Made by a program: the position numbers and the translations under genes. The notes beneath the pieces were generated by a model, which made no database searches, was not told the DNA's origin, and saw nothing but the letters and a program-made list of their open reading frames with translations. From NCBI RefSeq assembly GCF_004137245.1, contig NZ_SDWS01000002.1, positions 1 through 64,000 of the forward strand: 64,000 nucleotides of DNA. The letters are read 5' to 3'. This DNA is from Nocardioides glacieisoli (GTDB lineage Bacteria > Actinomycetota > Actinomycetes > Propionibacteriales > Nocardioidaceae). Below, one piece after another: positions 11,675-23,697 of this stretch. The first letter of the stretch is position 1. Every line of letters starts with the position of its first letter.

Positions 11675-12475
11675 GTGACCCCCGACGAGCTCCTGACGGC
11701 GTACGACGACCAGCTCCGCACCGACGCCGAGATGGCCCGCGCGCGCGAGGTCACCCGCATCGGACCGCTGCTCTGCGCGGTCTTCGACCACGGCGGCTTC
11801 GTCAGCTACCACGACCTCGGCGGGGTCGAGGGCGACGAGCTCGACGACCTCATCGAGCGGGCGGTCGCGCACTACCGCGACGACACCGACGTCGCGTCCT
11901 TCGAGTGGAAGTCGCGCGGCCACGACCTGCCTGCCGACCTCGGCGACCGGCTGGTCGCCCACGGCTTCGAGGCCGAGCCGGTCGAGACCGTGATGATCGG
12001 CGAGGCGTCGCTGCTGGCGGTCGACGTCCCGCTCGACGAGACCCCGGCTGGCCCCGTCGTCGTACGCCGGATCGAGCCCGGACCCGACGCCGAGGGCGAC
12101 ATCACCCGGATGCTCGAGGCCCAGGAGTCGATCTTCGGCACCGGGCGCGGACCGTCGGTGGCCTCGTCGATGGCCGAGCTCGCGTCGGGTGGCTCGGAGT
12201 TCTGGGTCGCGGAGGTGGGCGGCCGGGTCGTCGCGGGCGGGCGCCTGACTCCGGTCGCAGGCACCGAGTTCGCCGGCATCTGGGGTGGCTCGACCCTGCC
12301 CGACCACCGCGGGCGCGGGATCTACCGCGCCCTCGTCTCCGCCCGCGCGGCATCGGCGATGGAGCGCGGCGTCCGCTTCATCCACTCCGACTGCACCGAC
12401 ATGTCGCGCCCGATCCTAGAGCGCTCGGGCCTGCGGGCCGTCACCAGCACGACGCCCTACGTCTGGTCCCGCTGA
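11675..12475 (+). CDS. GNAT-family N-acetyltransferase
   Basis: The 266-residue protein has an N-terminal region of about 130 residues of unknown fold followed by a GNAT domain (about 125-266). The acetyl-CoA pyrophosphate loop is LPDHRGRGIYRALV, fitting the Q/R-x-x-G-x-G/A pattern, and is preceded by the strand-turn GGRLTPVAGTEFAGIWGG. The C-terminal segment SRPILERSGLRAVTSTTPYVW is also typical. The GTG at 11675 is supported by the -10-like box just upstream; in-frame ATGs at 11597 and 11642 lie in or before the promoter. The acceptor is unknown. It is unlinked functionally to dnaK downstream, from which 173 bp of regulatory DNA separates it. Confidence 0.82.
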   Translation: MTPDELLTAYDDQLRTDAEMARAREVTRIGPLLCAVFDHGGFVSYHDLGGVEGDELDDLIERAVAHYRDDTDVASFEWKSRGHDLPADLGDRLVAHGFEAEPVETVMIGEASLLAVDVPLDETPAGPVVVRRIEPGPDAEGDITRMLEAQESIFGTGRGPSVASSMAELASGGSEFWVAEVGGRVVAGGRLTPVAGTEFAGIWGGSTLPDHRGRGIYRALVSARAASAMERGVRFIHSDCTDMSRPILERSGLRAVTSTTPYVWSR

Positions 12476-12542
12476 CCGCCCCGAAATAGTTCGCCGATCC
12501 GGGAACACCTCGCGCTGCCATGCGTTGAACCACATGAACAGA

Positions 12543-12563
12543 CTTGAGTGAGATCGACTCAAC
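12543..12563. promoter_or_regulatory. HAIR operator for HspR upstream of dnaK
   Basis: CTTGAGT (12543-12549), 7 nt, then ACTCAAC (12557-12563) matches the HspR-associated inverted repeat consensus CTTGAGT-N7-ACTCAAG at all but the last base. A TTGAAC hexamer at 12525-12530 could be the -35, which would place the -10 inside the operator. The repressor is encoded by the last gene of this same operon. Confidence 0.92.
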
Positions 12564-12648
12564 TGTTTTGCCTCCTCGACCGCACCGCGGCAGGATGGCC
12601 ACATTCCCAGGCACCACCAAGGCAGCACCAACGCAGGAGGTAACAACC

Positions 12649-14537
<1,889 letters not shown>

Positions 14538-14541
<4 letters not shown>

Positions 14542-15182
14542 CCGATCGCCCCAGCGACCTCCCGGAGGGGGAGCCCACCGAGGCTCCCTCTCCGGAGGGC
14601 GCGGCCCCCGACGGCTTCGGCGACGCGGCGGGCGAGATCACCGATGCCACCGAGGTGGAGGCCCAGGTCGAGGGTGACGCCGTCGCCGGTAGCGACCCGG
14701 GGACGGCCGACGATCCCGGGGTGGAGCCGGGTCAGGAGCAGGACGAGGTGTTCGCCCTGCGCGGCAACGTCGCCAGCCTGACCAACGACCTCCAGCGGTT
14801 GCAGGCGGAGTACGCCAACTACCGCAAGCGTGTCGACCGTGACCGCCAGCTGATCGCGGACTCGGCGTCCTACAAGGCGCTGGTCCCGGTGATCGAGGTG
14901 CTCGACACGATCGACCGCGCCAAGGAGCACGACGAGCTCGACGGCGGCTTCAAGGCCGTCGCCGACCAGCTCGAGCGGGTCGTCGCCGCCTCCGGCCTGG
15001 TGCGTTTCGGCGCTCCCGGAGATGCGTTCGACCCGACGCTCCACGAGGCGCTGAGCCACCTCGGCACCGACGACGAGGTCGAGGTGACGACCATCAAGCA
15101 CGTCGCCAAGAGCGGCTACACGATGGGCGACCGCGTCGTGCGCGCCGCCCAGGTGCTCGTGGTCGACCCCGTCGAGGGGTGA
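14538..15182 (+). CDS. grpE: Nucleotide exchange factor GrpE
   Basis: The 214-residue protein drives ADP release from DnaK. An acidic, low-complexity N-terminus (about 1-70) precedes a long dimerising helix (about 70-130, containing [12 protein letters not shown]) and the C-terminal beta wing, with the family motif MVxxQxxxVLxxxGL replaced in part by [20 protein letters not shown]. The GTG start overlaps the dnaK stop (GTGA), so the two should be translated in a fixed ratio. The N-terminal extension is longer than in E. coli GrpE (197 residues), as is usual in actinomycetes. It lies second in the HspR-controlled operon. Confidence 0.97.
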
Positions 15183-15218
15183 CCACCGACCCGCAGCCGA
15201 CAGAGAGGGGGTTCACCC

Positions 15219-16406
15219 ATGGCTGACACCGAAGGCTTCCGCAACGACTGGGCGACCAAGGACTTCTACCAGGTCCTCGGCATCGCCCAGGACGCCAGCG
15301 CGGCCGACGTCAAGAAGGCCTACCGCAAGCTCGCCCGGGAGAACCACCCCGACTCCAACCCCGGCAACGACGCCAAGCACGAGAAGTTCAAGGCGATCGC
15401 CGAGGCCTACGACGTCGTCGGCGACGAGGCCAAGCGCAAGAAGTACGACGAGTTCCGCTCGCTGCAGTCCCGCGGCGGCTTCGGCCCGGGCATGGGTGGC
15501 GGTGGCGGTGGCTTCGGCGGCGGTGGCCCCGGCGGTGGCTTCAACATCGACGACCTCCTCCGCGAGCGGGGTGGCGGCGGGGGCCTCGGCGACATGTTCG
15601 GCGACCTCTTCGGCGGCGGGCAGCGCACGCGTACGTCCTCGCAGCCACGACCGCGTCGCGGCGCCGACGTCGAGAGCACGGCGACCATCGGGTTCACCGA
15701 GGCGCTCGACGGCGTCACGGTCTCGCTGCGGCTGACGTCCGACACCGCGTGCCCCACCTGCCAGGGCACCGGCGGCAAGCCCGGCACCCGCCCGCACATC
15801 TGCCCGCAGTGCGAGGGTGCGGGATTCGTCGTGTCCGGCACCGGTGGCGCGTTCTCGATCAACGAGACCTGCCCAGCGTGTGGCGGACGGCAGCTCGTGT
15901 ACGACGAGGCGTGCCCCACCTGCCACGGCAGCGGCCGCGGCACGTCCGCCCGGACCATCCAGGCGCGGGTCCCGGCCGGGGTGAAGGACGGCGCGAAGAT
16001 CCGGCTCAAGGGCAAGGGTGCACCGGGCGAGCAGGGCGGCCCAGCGGGCGACCTCTTCGTGACGGTGAAGGTCTCGCCGCACCGCGTCTTCGGGCGCTCC
16101 GGCGACAACCTGACCCTCGACGTGCCCGTCGCCTTCGACGAGGCCGCGCTCGGCGCCGAGGTGAAGATCCCGACCCTCGGTGGTCCGCCGGTCACGCTCA
16201 AGCTGCCGCCGGGCACGCCCAACGGCCGCACCTTCCGGGTGCGCGGCAAGGGCGCGACCAAGAAGGACGGCTCGAAGGGCGACCTGCTCGCGACCGTCCA
16301 GGTGCAGGTGCCGGCGACCCTCGACCAGACCGCTCGCGAGGCCCTCGAGGCCTATCGCGCGGCCATGGCCGGCACGCCGCTGCGCGCAGGACTCTTCGAG
16401 TCATGA
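15219..16406 (+). CDS. dnaJ: Co-chaperone DnaJ (Hsp40, type I)
   Basis: The 395-residue protein stimulates DnaK ATPase and delivers clients. The J domain (about 10-75) holds the HPD motif in ENHPDSNPG; a long Gly/Phe-rich stretch (about 90-145) follows. Four zinc-finger repeats CPTCQGTG, CPQCEGAG, CPACGGRQ and CPTCHGSG (about 170-240) are intact, although the third lacks the final G-x-G. The C-terminal substrate domains follow. It starts 36 bp after grpE behind GAGAGGGG. It resembles actinobacterial DnaJ1, the copy linked to hspR, and its stop overlaps the hspR start (ATGA). Confidence 0.97.
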   Translation: MADTEGFRNDWATKDFYQVLGIAQDASAADVKKAYRKLARENHPDSNPGNDAKHEKFKAIAEAYDVVGDEAKRKKYDEFRSLQSRGGFGPGMGGGGGGFGGGGPGGGFNIDDLLRERGGGGGLGDMFGDLFGGGQRTRTSSQPRPRRGADVESTATIGFTEALDGVTVSLRLTSDTACPTCQGTGGKPGTRPHICPQCEGAGFVVSGTGGAFSINETCPACGGRQLVYDEACPTCHGSGRGTSARTIQARVPAGVKDGAKIRLKGKGAPGEQGGPAGDLFVTVKVSPHRVFGRSGDNLTLDVPVAFDEAALGAEVKIPTLGGPPVTLKLPPGTPNGRTFRVRGKGATKKDGSKGDLLATVQVQVPATLDQTAREALEAYRAAMAGTPLRAGLFES

Positions 16407-16834
16407 GCAGTCCGCTCGGCCCCTTCGGCCCTCCGTCTCCCGACGCAGCGGTCTACGTCATCAGCGTCGCCGCCGAGCTGACCGGGCTGCACCCGCAGAC
16501 CCTGCGGGCCTACGAGCGGATGGGCCTCATCGCGCCCGGCCGCACCGGCGGTGGTGGCCGGCGCTACTCCCACCGCGACCTCGAGCGGCTGCGCCAGATC
16601 GCCGACCTCACGAGTGCCGGGATCGGGATCGAGGGCGTCCGCCGGATCATGGCCCTCGAGCTCCAGGTCGACGCGCTGCGCGCCCGCAACGAGGAGCTGC
16701 TCGCCGAGCTGGAGGCCGTACGCCACGGGCTCGCCGCCCGCGCCGCGGCGCAGTCGGCCGCCCCGGCCAACAAGCTGCCGGTGCTGCACCAGTCCGTCGG
16801 CCAGTCCGTCGTGGTCTGGCGCCGGGGCACCTGA
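16403..16834 (+). CDS. hspR: Heat-shock repressor HspR (MerR family)
   Basis: The 143-residue protein has a MerR-type winged helix (about 18-88): VISVAAELTGLHPQTLRAYE for the helix-turn-helix and GGGRRYSHRDLERLR for the wing. It continues into a coiled-coil segment (about 90-115) rich in E, L and R. The actinobacterial HspR C-terminus, hydrophobic and ending LVVWR-like, is present as SVVVWRRGT. It represses the dnaK operon and clpB by binding HAIR sites, two of which are visible in this window, and is thought to use DnaK as co-repressor, which makes the operon self-limiting. The ATG overlaps the dnaJ stop by 4 bp. Confidence 0.97.
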   Translation: MSSPLGPFGPPSPDAAVYVISVAAELTGLHPQTLRAYERMGLIAPGRTGGGGRRYSHRDLERLRQIADLTSAGIGIEGVRRIMALELQVDALRARNEELLAELEAVRHGLAARAAAQSAAPANKLPVLHQSVGQSVVVWRRGT

Positions 16835-16895
16835 CGCGCGTGCCGCGAGCGGTGCTGTCGGTGCGACCGCGTAGGTTCGTGGGTGTGATGGGTCG

Positions 16896-17144
16896 ATGAG
16901 CAAGATGGACAACCTCCGCGCGATGCGCGAGGCGAAGTACGCCGAGTCGCAGAAGCGTGCGGGCTCAGCCCCGGCACGTCCGAAGGCGCCTGTGGCGCCG
17001 CCGGCTCCGGCGAAGACGGCAGGGGACCCGCTGGCCGAGGCCGCAGCCTCGACCGACGAGGAGCTCTGCGGGCACCGCAACATGAGCGGCCGCACCTGCA
17101 CGCGCGAGAAGGGCCACTCGGCCAAGAGCCACCGCTACTCGTGA
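16896..17144 (+). CDS. Small basic protein with Cys/His C-terminal motif
   Basis: The 82-residue protein has a basic helical N-terminus (1-24), a Pro/Ala-rich linker (25-45) and a compact tail with C58, H60, C68, H74 and H79 in the spacing C-x-H-x7-C-x5-H-x4-H. That spacing could bind one zinc ion; no named family is recognised. The ATG at 16896 is the only credible start in frame. The gene lies 62 bp after hspR, probably on its own promoter (TAGGTT at 16872-16877), and ends 3 bp before the convergent acyltransferase gene. The strong coding pattern and motif argue that it is real; function unknown. Confidence 0.7.
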   Translation: MSKMDNLRAMREAKYAESQKRAGSAPARPKAPVAPPAPAKTAGDPLAEAAASTDEELCGHRNMSGRTCTREKGHSAKSHRYS

Positions 17145-17147
17145 TGC

Positions 17148-17945
17148 TCAGGCGCTGAGCGCCTCCTCCGGCACACCGGTCGGGTGGGGCGCGGGCTCCT
17201 GGCGGAGCTCGGCGACCTGGGCGACCAGCACCGCCATCACCTCGTCCGCCACCCGGCGCACGGTCGCGTCGTCGACGGGCTGGTCGCCGCGGACGCCGGC
17301 GAGACGTCGTACGTCGATGGGCTCGCCGACCGCGACCGTCACGCGCGGTCGCAGGACCGTGTTGCGGAGCAGGCGGCTCACGATGCCGGTCCTGCCGACG
17401 ACCTGCTGGGCGCCGACGAGGGCGACGGGGACGACGGGAGCACCGGTGCGGAGCGCGAGCCGGACGGCACCGGTCTTCGCGCGCTCGGGCCAGTGCTGCG
17501 GGTCTCGGGTGATGCGACCCTCGGGGAAGAGGCCGACCGCCTCGCCGGCGGCGAGCGCGGTCGCGGCCGCGTCGAGGGAGCCGGCCGCCGAGCCGGTGCC
17601 GCGCAGCACCGGGATGAAGCCGAGCCGGCGGGCGAGCGGGCCGACCAGGCCGGAGCGGAAGACGCCGCCGGTCGCCATCAGCCGCAGCGAGCGACCCAGC
17701 CGCCGGCCGACGAGGGCGAGCAGGATGCCGTCGGCGAAGCTGGTGTGGTTGGCGACCACGATGACCGGGCCTTCGGGGAGCGCGGCGTCGGGGACCGCGC
17801 GGCGGGTGAGCTCGAGGCGGCTGACCGCGGAGACGACGGTGCCGAGGAGGCTGGCGGCGACGGCGTAGAGGAGGGCCGCGCGGAGGCCGGGACGCTGCCA
17901 CGTGCTGGGTTCCGGACGAGAAGGCATGGGCCGAGTGTGGGTCAC
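17148..17945 (-). CDS. Lysophospholipid acyltransferase (PlsC/LPLAT family)
   Basis: The 265-residue membrane-associated enzyme should transfer an acyl group to a lysophosphatidic-acid-like acceptor. It carries the H-x4-D motif as NHTSFADG (about 72-79), the LFPEGRITRD block (about 139-148) and a further VPVALVGAQQV block. An N-terminal amphipathic or transmembrane helix (about 22-42) anchors it. An alternative ATG lies at 17927. It lies 30 bp downstream of the pentapeptide-repeat gene on the same strand, so the two may be cotranscribed. The true acceptor (glycerophosphate, phosphatidylinositol mannoside or other) cannot be told. Confidence 0.88.
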   Translation of the reverse strand: MTHTRPMPSRPEPSTWQRPGLRAALLYAVAASLLGTVVSAVSRLELTRRAVPDAALPEGPVIVVANHTSFADGILLALVGRRLGRSLRLMATGGVFRSGLVGPLARRLGFIPVLRGTGSAAGSLDAAATALAAGEAVGLFPEGRITRDPQHWPERAKTGAVRLALRTGAPVVPVALVGAQQVVGRTGIVSRLLRNTVLRPRVTVAVGEPIDVRRLAGVRGDQPVDDATVRRVADEVMAVLVAQVAELRQEPAPHPTGVPEEALSA

Positions 17946-17975
17946 CGACCGTGCGGCGCGCGTGAGTATCCGGGT

Positions 17976-18761
17976 TCAGGTCCAGTGGCCCGGGTGGGCC
18001 AGACCGTCGGGGAGCAGCGTTGCGGTGTCGCCGACGGCCGCGTTGGCCTGCGGCTGGGTGAGGAAGAGGGCCGTCGAGAGGTCGGCCCCGCGGACGTCGG
18101 TGCCCCGGAGGTCGGCGCCGAGCAGGTCCGCGTCGGTGAGGTCGGCGCCGCTGAGGTCCGCCCCGATCAGGAGTGCGCCGCGCAGCGAGCAGCCGCGGAG
18201 GTCTCCCGTCATGCGCTGCCCGGCCAGGTCGCGACGGGAGTGGTCGGCCGCGTCGGGCCAGCCACGTCGTACGCGCGCACTGGCCTCGGCGAGCAGCCTG
18301 CCGACGTGCGCGTGGAGCTCGTCGACGTCGCTCGTGAGCAGGGTCTCGGGATCGGCGGCGGTGAGGTCCTCGATCCGACCGCGTGCGGCAGCGGCGCCGT
18401 CATCGGGGGAGCGGCGCGCGACCTCGTCGAGGTGCACGAGCATCTCGTGGAGCTGGCGCATCACGGTGAGCACGGCACCCATCTCGCCGAGGTTGCCCCC
18501 GTCGCGCCAGGACAGACCGGCGTACGTCACCTGCGAGACCTGCTGGCCGGCGCCGAAGCACTCGAAGACGGTGCACCCCGGCCAGCCGTCCTCACGCAGG
18601 GTGGCGTGGATGCCGCAGCGGTCGTCCTCGAGGAGGTTGAGGCACGGTCGGCCACCGGGCTTGTCGACGCCGAAACCCGAGTCGGCGGAGAAGGGGAGCA
18701 CCACGCAGCACAGGGCGAAGCAGCTCGAGCAGTCAGATCTCAGGGCCGGCGGTGGTGCCAC
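17976..18761 (-). CDS. YkgJ-like CxxCxxxCC protein fused to pentapeptide repeats
   Basis: The 261-residue protein begins with C11-x2-C14-x3-C18-C19, followed by CLNLLEDDRCGIH and further cysteines up to about residue 66. This cysteine pattern resembles the YkgJ-type putative metal-chelating family (PF03692-like). A helical middle (about 75-165) leads to pentapeptide repeats (about 185-230), seen as successive ADLSG, ADLTD, ADLLG, ADLRG and ADLST, which form a right-handed beta helix. I infer a metal-binding or redox sensor whose repeats mediate protein or DNA-mimic contacts; no substrate is known. It may be in one unit with the downstream acyltransferase gene. Confidence 0.75.
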   Translation of the reverse strand: MAPPPALRSDCSSCFALCCVVLPFSADSGFGVDKPGGRPCLNLLEDDRCGIHATLREDGWPGCTVFECFGAGQQVSQVTYAGLSWRDGGNLGEMGAVLTVMRQLHEMLVHLDEVARRSPDDGAAAARGRIEDLTAADPETLLTSDVDELHAHVGRLLAEASARVRRGWPDAADHSRRDLAGQRMTGDLRGCSLRGALLIGADLSGADLTDADLLGADLRGTDVRGADLSTALFLTQPQANAAVGDTATLLPDGLAHPGHWT

Positions 18762-18795
18762 CGGGGGATCGTGTCACGCAGCCGTCAGGCTGGGC

Positions 18796-18909
18796 TCAGG
18801 CGTACCACTGGTTCTGGATGGCGAAGGCGTTGACCAGCGTCAGGAGCATGAAGATCGCGACGATGATGCGGTTGTCGGCGAGATACTTCGGCATCGGGAA
18901 CTGGTCCAT
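18796..18909 (-). CDS. Small 37-residue single-pass membrane protein
   Basis: This short reading frame encodes MDQFPMPKYLADNR followed by a hydrophobic helix IIVAIFMLLTLVNAFAI and a polar tail ending WYA. It fits a single-pass small membrane protein with both ends defined. A CACTCT box lies 6 nt before the ATG, the leaderless pattern of neighbouring genes, and the region upstream is AT-rich for this genome. It is divergent from clpB and lies between two otherwise unconnected genes. No family is recognised. The case rests on composition and promoter position only. Confidence 0.5.
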   Translation of the reverse strand: MDQFPMPKYLADNRIIVAIFMLLTLVNAFAIQNQWYA

Positions 18910-18954
18910 AGATCAAGAGTGCCCCGCTGTCCCAAGAATCAAACAATTGAAAAG

Positions 18955-18960
18955 TAAAGT
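18955..18960 (+). promoter_or_regulatory. Probable clpB -10 box TAAAGT
   Basis: TAAAGT in an AT-rich stretch lies about 30 bp before the HAIR operator. Transcripts starting near 18967 would run through the operator, so a bound HspR would block them. Confidence 0.45.
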
Positions 18961-18988
18961 CTTCCGGCCCTGAGCAAAGGTTTCCAGA

Positions 18989-19009
18989 GTTGAGGGGAAT
19001 CGACTCAAC
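18989..19009. promoter_or_regulatory. HAIR operator for HspR upstream of clpB
   Basis: GTTGAGG (18989-18995), 7 nt, then ACTCAAC (19003-19009) fits the HspR inverted repeat with the same N7 spacing and nearly the same right arm as the dnaK operator. This puts clpB in the HspR regulon. Confidence 0.9.
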
Positions 19010-19099
19010 TTGTGGCGCGTTGAACCCAGCGAGACCAGAGTGGCCTCGTGACGGTCGCAAGCGCGACCTCGACCAGCGGAGATCCCGAAGGAGCCAGAG

Positions 19100-21682
<2,583 letters not shown>

Positions 21683-21693
21683 TCGCGGGGCTC

Positions 21694-21725
21694 GTCGGAG
21701 TCCCCGCACGTGCGGGGACTCCGAC
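21694..21725. terminator. Perfect 32-nt palindromic terminator after clpB
   Basis: A perfect palindrome (arms GTCGGAGTCCCCGCAC and GTGCGGGGACTCCGAC) starts 11 nt after the clpB stop, between clpB and the convergent globin gene, and should terminate both. A second, weaker repeat (TTGGAGG...CCTCCAA) follows at about 21728-21755. Confidence 0.85.
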
Positions 21726-21782
21726 TGTTGGAGGGGGGTTGTAACGGCCTCCAAGTGTCGGACTCGCCCACTCAGTTGGCGG

Positions 21783-22238
21783 TTATGTCGGGCCGTCCCA
21801 GCCCCAGCGGGGCATCGGGAGGTCGGCGGGCACGTCGTCGGCCGAGCTCGGCCACGCCCGGAACGGCCCCAGCGCGGCCCACCTGACGTAGTCGGTGATC
21901 GCCTGCCGGACCCGCGGGTCGTCGGGCACGCCCGCGTCGTCGTACGAGTCCACGACGCAGGCGACGAAGCGCGGGCTGGCCTCCTCCATGTAGCTGCCCT
22001 CGGCGGCGTGGAGCCGCTGCACGTGGGTCTCGCTGCCGTCCATGGCCTCGGTGTACGTCGCCGGCCCACCCAGCGCCTCGGCCCAGTAGGCCGCCAGCCG
22101 CGTCGTGTGCTCGGGGTGGTTGTCCGCGTGGGAGAAGGGGTGGTTGAGCAGGTCGTCGGCCAGGCAGCGCTCGTGGGTCGCCTCCGCCAGGCGCACGAGG
22201 ACCTCCATCCCGCCGGCGGCTTCGTAGATGGTGGTCAC
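21783..22238 (-). CDS. Truncated hemoglobin-like protein (group II type)
   Basis: The 151-residue protein opens with IYEAAGG and continues through HPFSHADNHPEHTTRLAAYWAEALGG, a pattern seen in 2-over-2 globins of the group II (HbO) lineage. It should bind heme and O2, NO or peroxide; the proximal histidine is most likely in ETHVQRLH. The C-terminus is longer than in minimal trHbs and ends with a W/P-rich tail. The start is GTG at 22238, preceded 6 nt by GACGAT. It is divergent from the CPBP protease gene, across a region with two inverted repeats. Confidence 0.8.
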   Translation of the reverse strand: MTTIYEAAGGMEVLVRLAEATHERCLADDLLNHPFSHADNHPEHTTRLAAYWAEALGGPATYTEAMDGSETHVQRLHAAEGSYMEEASPRFVACVVDSYDDAGVPDDPRVRQAITDYVRWAALGPFRAWPSSADDVPADLPMPRWGWDGPT

Positions 22239-22268
22239 CGCTCGATCGTCGTACGTCTGCCGTGCTGA

Positions 22269-22315
22269 GTCGAGTGCGCACTGCCGCAGGGACTGCTACC
22301 GCGAGCGCACTCGAC
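22269..22315. promoter_or_regulatory. Long inverted repeat in divergent globin/CPBP promoter region
   Basis: GTCGAGTGCGC (22269-22279) and GCGCACTCGAC (22305-22315) are perfect 11-bp arms around 25 nt. A second, smaller repeat AGCCGGC/GCCGGCT lies at 22330-22348 within a direct repeat CTCAGCCGGC. Both sit between divergent genes and could be operators for either. Confidence 0.5.
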
Positions 22316-22365
22316 ACGTCGGCCTCCTCAGCCGGCCCTCAGCCGGCTGGGGGATGCTGTCCCGT

Positions 22366-23199
22366 GTGAGTACGCCGACCGCGCCCGCCCGTCCCTGGTG
22401 GCGACTTCCCGACACGCCCGTGCCCGGCGGTGTGCCGGAGCTCGCGAAGGCCCTGCTCTGGGCCGAGCTGGCGTTGGTCCTGCTGATCTCGCTCGGGCGC
22501 TCGGCGGTCTACTCCGTCGTCAACCTCATCGCGGCCCTCACCGCACCGGGGCCGTTGTCGGCGCAGGGGGCGAACCTCAACAACTCGCTCGCCCCCGACC
22601 GGCCCTGGCTCGACCTCACCTACCAGCTGCTGCGGATCGCATTCGGGCTGGTGCCCGCGGCGCTGGCGGCGTACCTCCTGGTGCGCTCGGGCACCCGGGT
22701 GCGCGAGGTGTGGGCGCGCGAGGGTGGCTGGGCATCCTTCGGCGACCTCGGCCGCGGGGCACTGCTCGCCCTCGCCGTCGGATCGGTGGGGGTGGTGTTC
22801 TACCTCGCGACCTACGCGCTCGGCACCAACCTCACGGTCGTCGCGCAGTCGCTGCCGGGCGAGTGGTGGCAGGTGCCGGTGCTCGTGCTGGCAGCGGTCG
22901 AGGCTGCCGTGGTCGAGGAGTACATCGTCCTCGGATTCGTGATCGTGCGGCTGCGCCAGATCGGCTTCGGCGACACGGCGGCGATCGGCCTGGCGGCGCT
23001 GCTGCGCGGGTCGTACCACCTCTACCAGGGGCTGGGTGGCTTCGTCGGAAACTTCGCGATGGGGCTGCTCTTCGGCTACCTGTTCCGCCGCTGGGGTCGC
23101 GTGATGCCGTTCGTCGTCGCGCACACGCTGCTCGACATCGGCGCCTTCGTCGGGTACGCCGCCCTCGCGGGCCGGGTCGACTGGCTGCCGACCCTCTGA
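22366..23199 (+). CDS. CPBP family intramembrane metalloprotease (CAAX protease-like)
   Basis: The 277-residue integral membrane protein has about eight hydrophobic helices. The Abi/CPBP motifs are visible: motif 1 EEYIVLGFVIVRL (with E-E but G where R is common), motif 2 RGSYHLYQG and the final histidine block HTLLDIGAF, which supply metal ligands. It is expected to cleave or bind membrane proteins or peptides; the substrate is unknown. GTG 22366 is chosen because a GATGCT box lies 7 nt upstream and no ribosome site is needed. Its 3' end nearly abuts the convergent DoxX-like gene (3 bp apart). Confidence 0.85.
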   Translation: MSTPTAPARPWWRLPDTPVPGGVPELAKALLWAELALVLLISLGRSAVYSVVNLIAALTAPGPLSAQGANLNNSLAPDRPWLDLTYQLLRIAFGLVPAALAAYLLVRSGTRVREVWAREGGWASFGDLGRGALLALAVGSVGVVFYLATYALGTNLTVVAQSLPGEWWQVPVLVLAAVEAAVVEEYIVLGFVIVRLRQIGFGDTAAIGLAALLRGSYHLYQGLGGFVGNFAMGLLFGYLFRRWGRVMPFVVAHTLLDIGAFVGYAALAGRVDWLPTL

Positions 23200-23202
23200 G
23201 CC

Positions 23203-23643
23203 CTATTCGTGGACGTCGACCTCCTCGGTCGCGAGCTCCTCCGCGCGCTTCTTCTCAGCCCGACGACCGAGCAGCCCTCCGGCCCACAGCGCCCAGAGCA
23301 CCAGCACGGGCTGGAAGAACAGCCGGACGAATCGGGCGCGGTCGGTGTCGAGGCCGAACGCGTCGGTGCCCTCGACGTACTGCGCGATGTTGCCCGGGAA
23401 GATCGCGACGAAGAACGCCGCGAGCAGCGCTCCGATCATGCGCCGGTGCTTCGGCAGCGCGACGAACGCACCGCCGAGGGCGATCTCGACCACGCCAGAG
23501 CCGACGACGGTGAGGTCCTCGTCGAGGGGGAACCAGTCGGGCACCTGCGCCTGGAACTCCGCGCGCTGCGTGGTCAGGTGGAGCACGCCAGCGCCGACCA
23601 TCGCCGAGCCGAGCAGGACACGTCCGAGCGTCTGCGCCTTCAC
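23203..23643 (-). CDS. DoxX-like integral membrane protein
   Basis: The 146-residue protein has four hydrophobic helices, with the first carrying GRVLLGSAMVGAGVLHL and a charged cytoplasmic tail rich in E, K and R. The layout and the glycine-rich first helix fit the DoxX family of small membrane proteins of unclear redox or quinone-linked function. The GTG at 23643 has TAGTCT exactly 6 nt before it, so the gene is probably leaderless. It stands alone, divergent from the ECF sigma gene, with about 50 bp of shared promoter region. Function unproven. Confidence 0.75.
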   Translation of the reverse strand: MKAQTLGRVLLGSAMVGAGVLHLTTQRAEFQAQVPDWFPLDEDLTVVGSGVVEIALGGAFVALPKHRRMIGALLAAFFVAIFPGNIAQYVEGTDAFGLDTDRARFVRLFFQPVLVLWALWAGGLLGRRAEKKRAEELATEEVDVHE

Positions 23644-23649
23644 ACCACC

Positions 23650-23655
23650 AGACTA
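23650..23655 (-). promoter_or_regulatory. -10-like box TAGTCT, leaderless start (DoxX-like gene)
   Basis: On the minus strand TAGTCT ends 6 nt before the GTG at 23643. Confidence 0.5.
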
Positions 23656-23697
23656 GGCGGGGGAGATCGGACGGAACCGGGTAGGGGGCTGCTGCGT

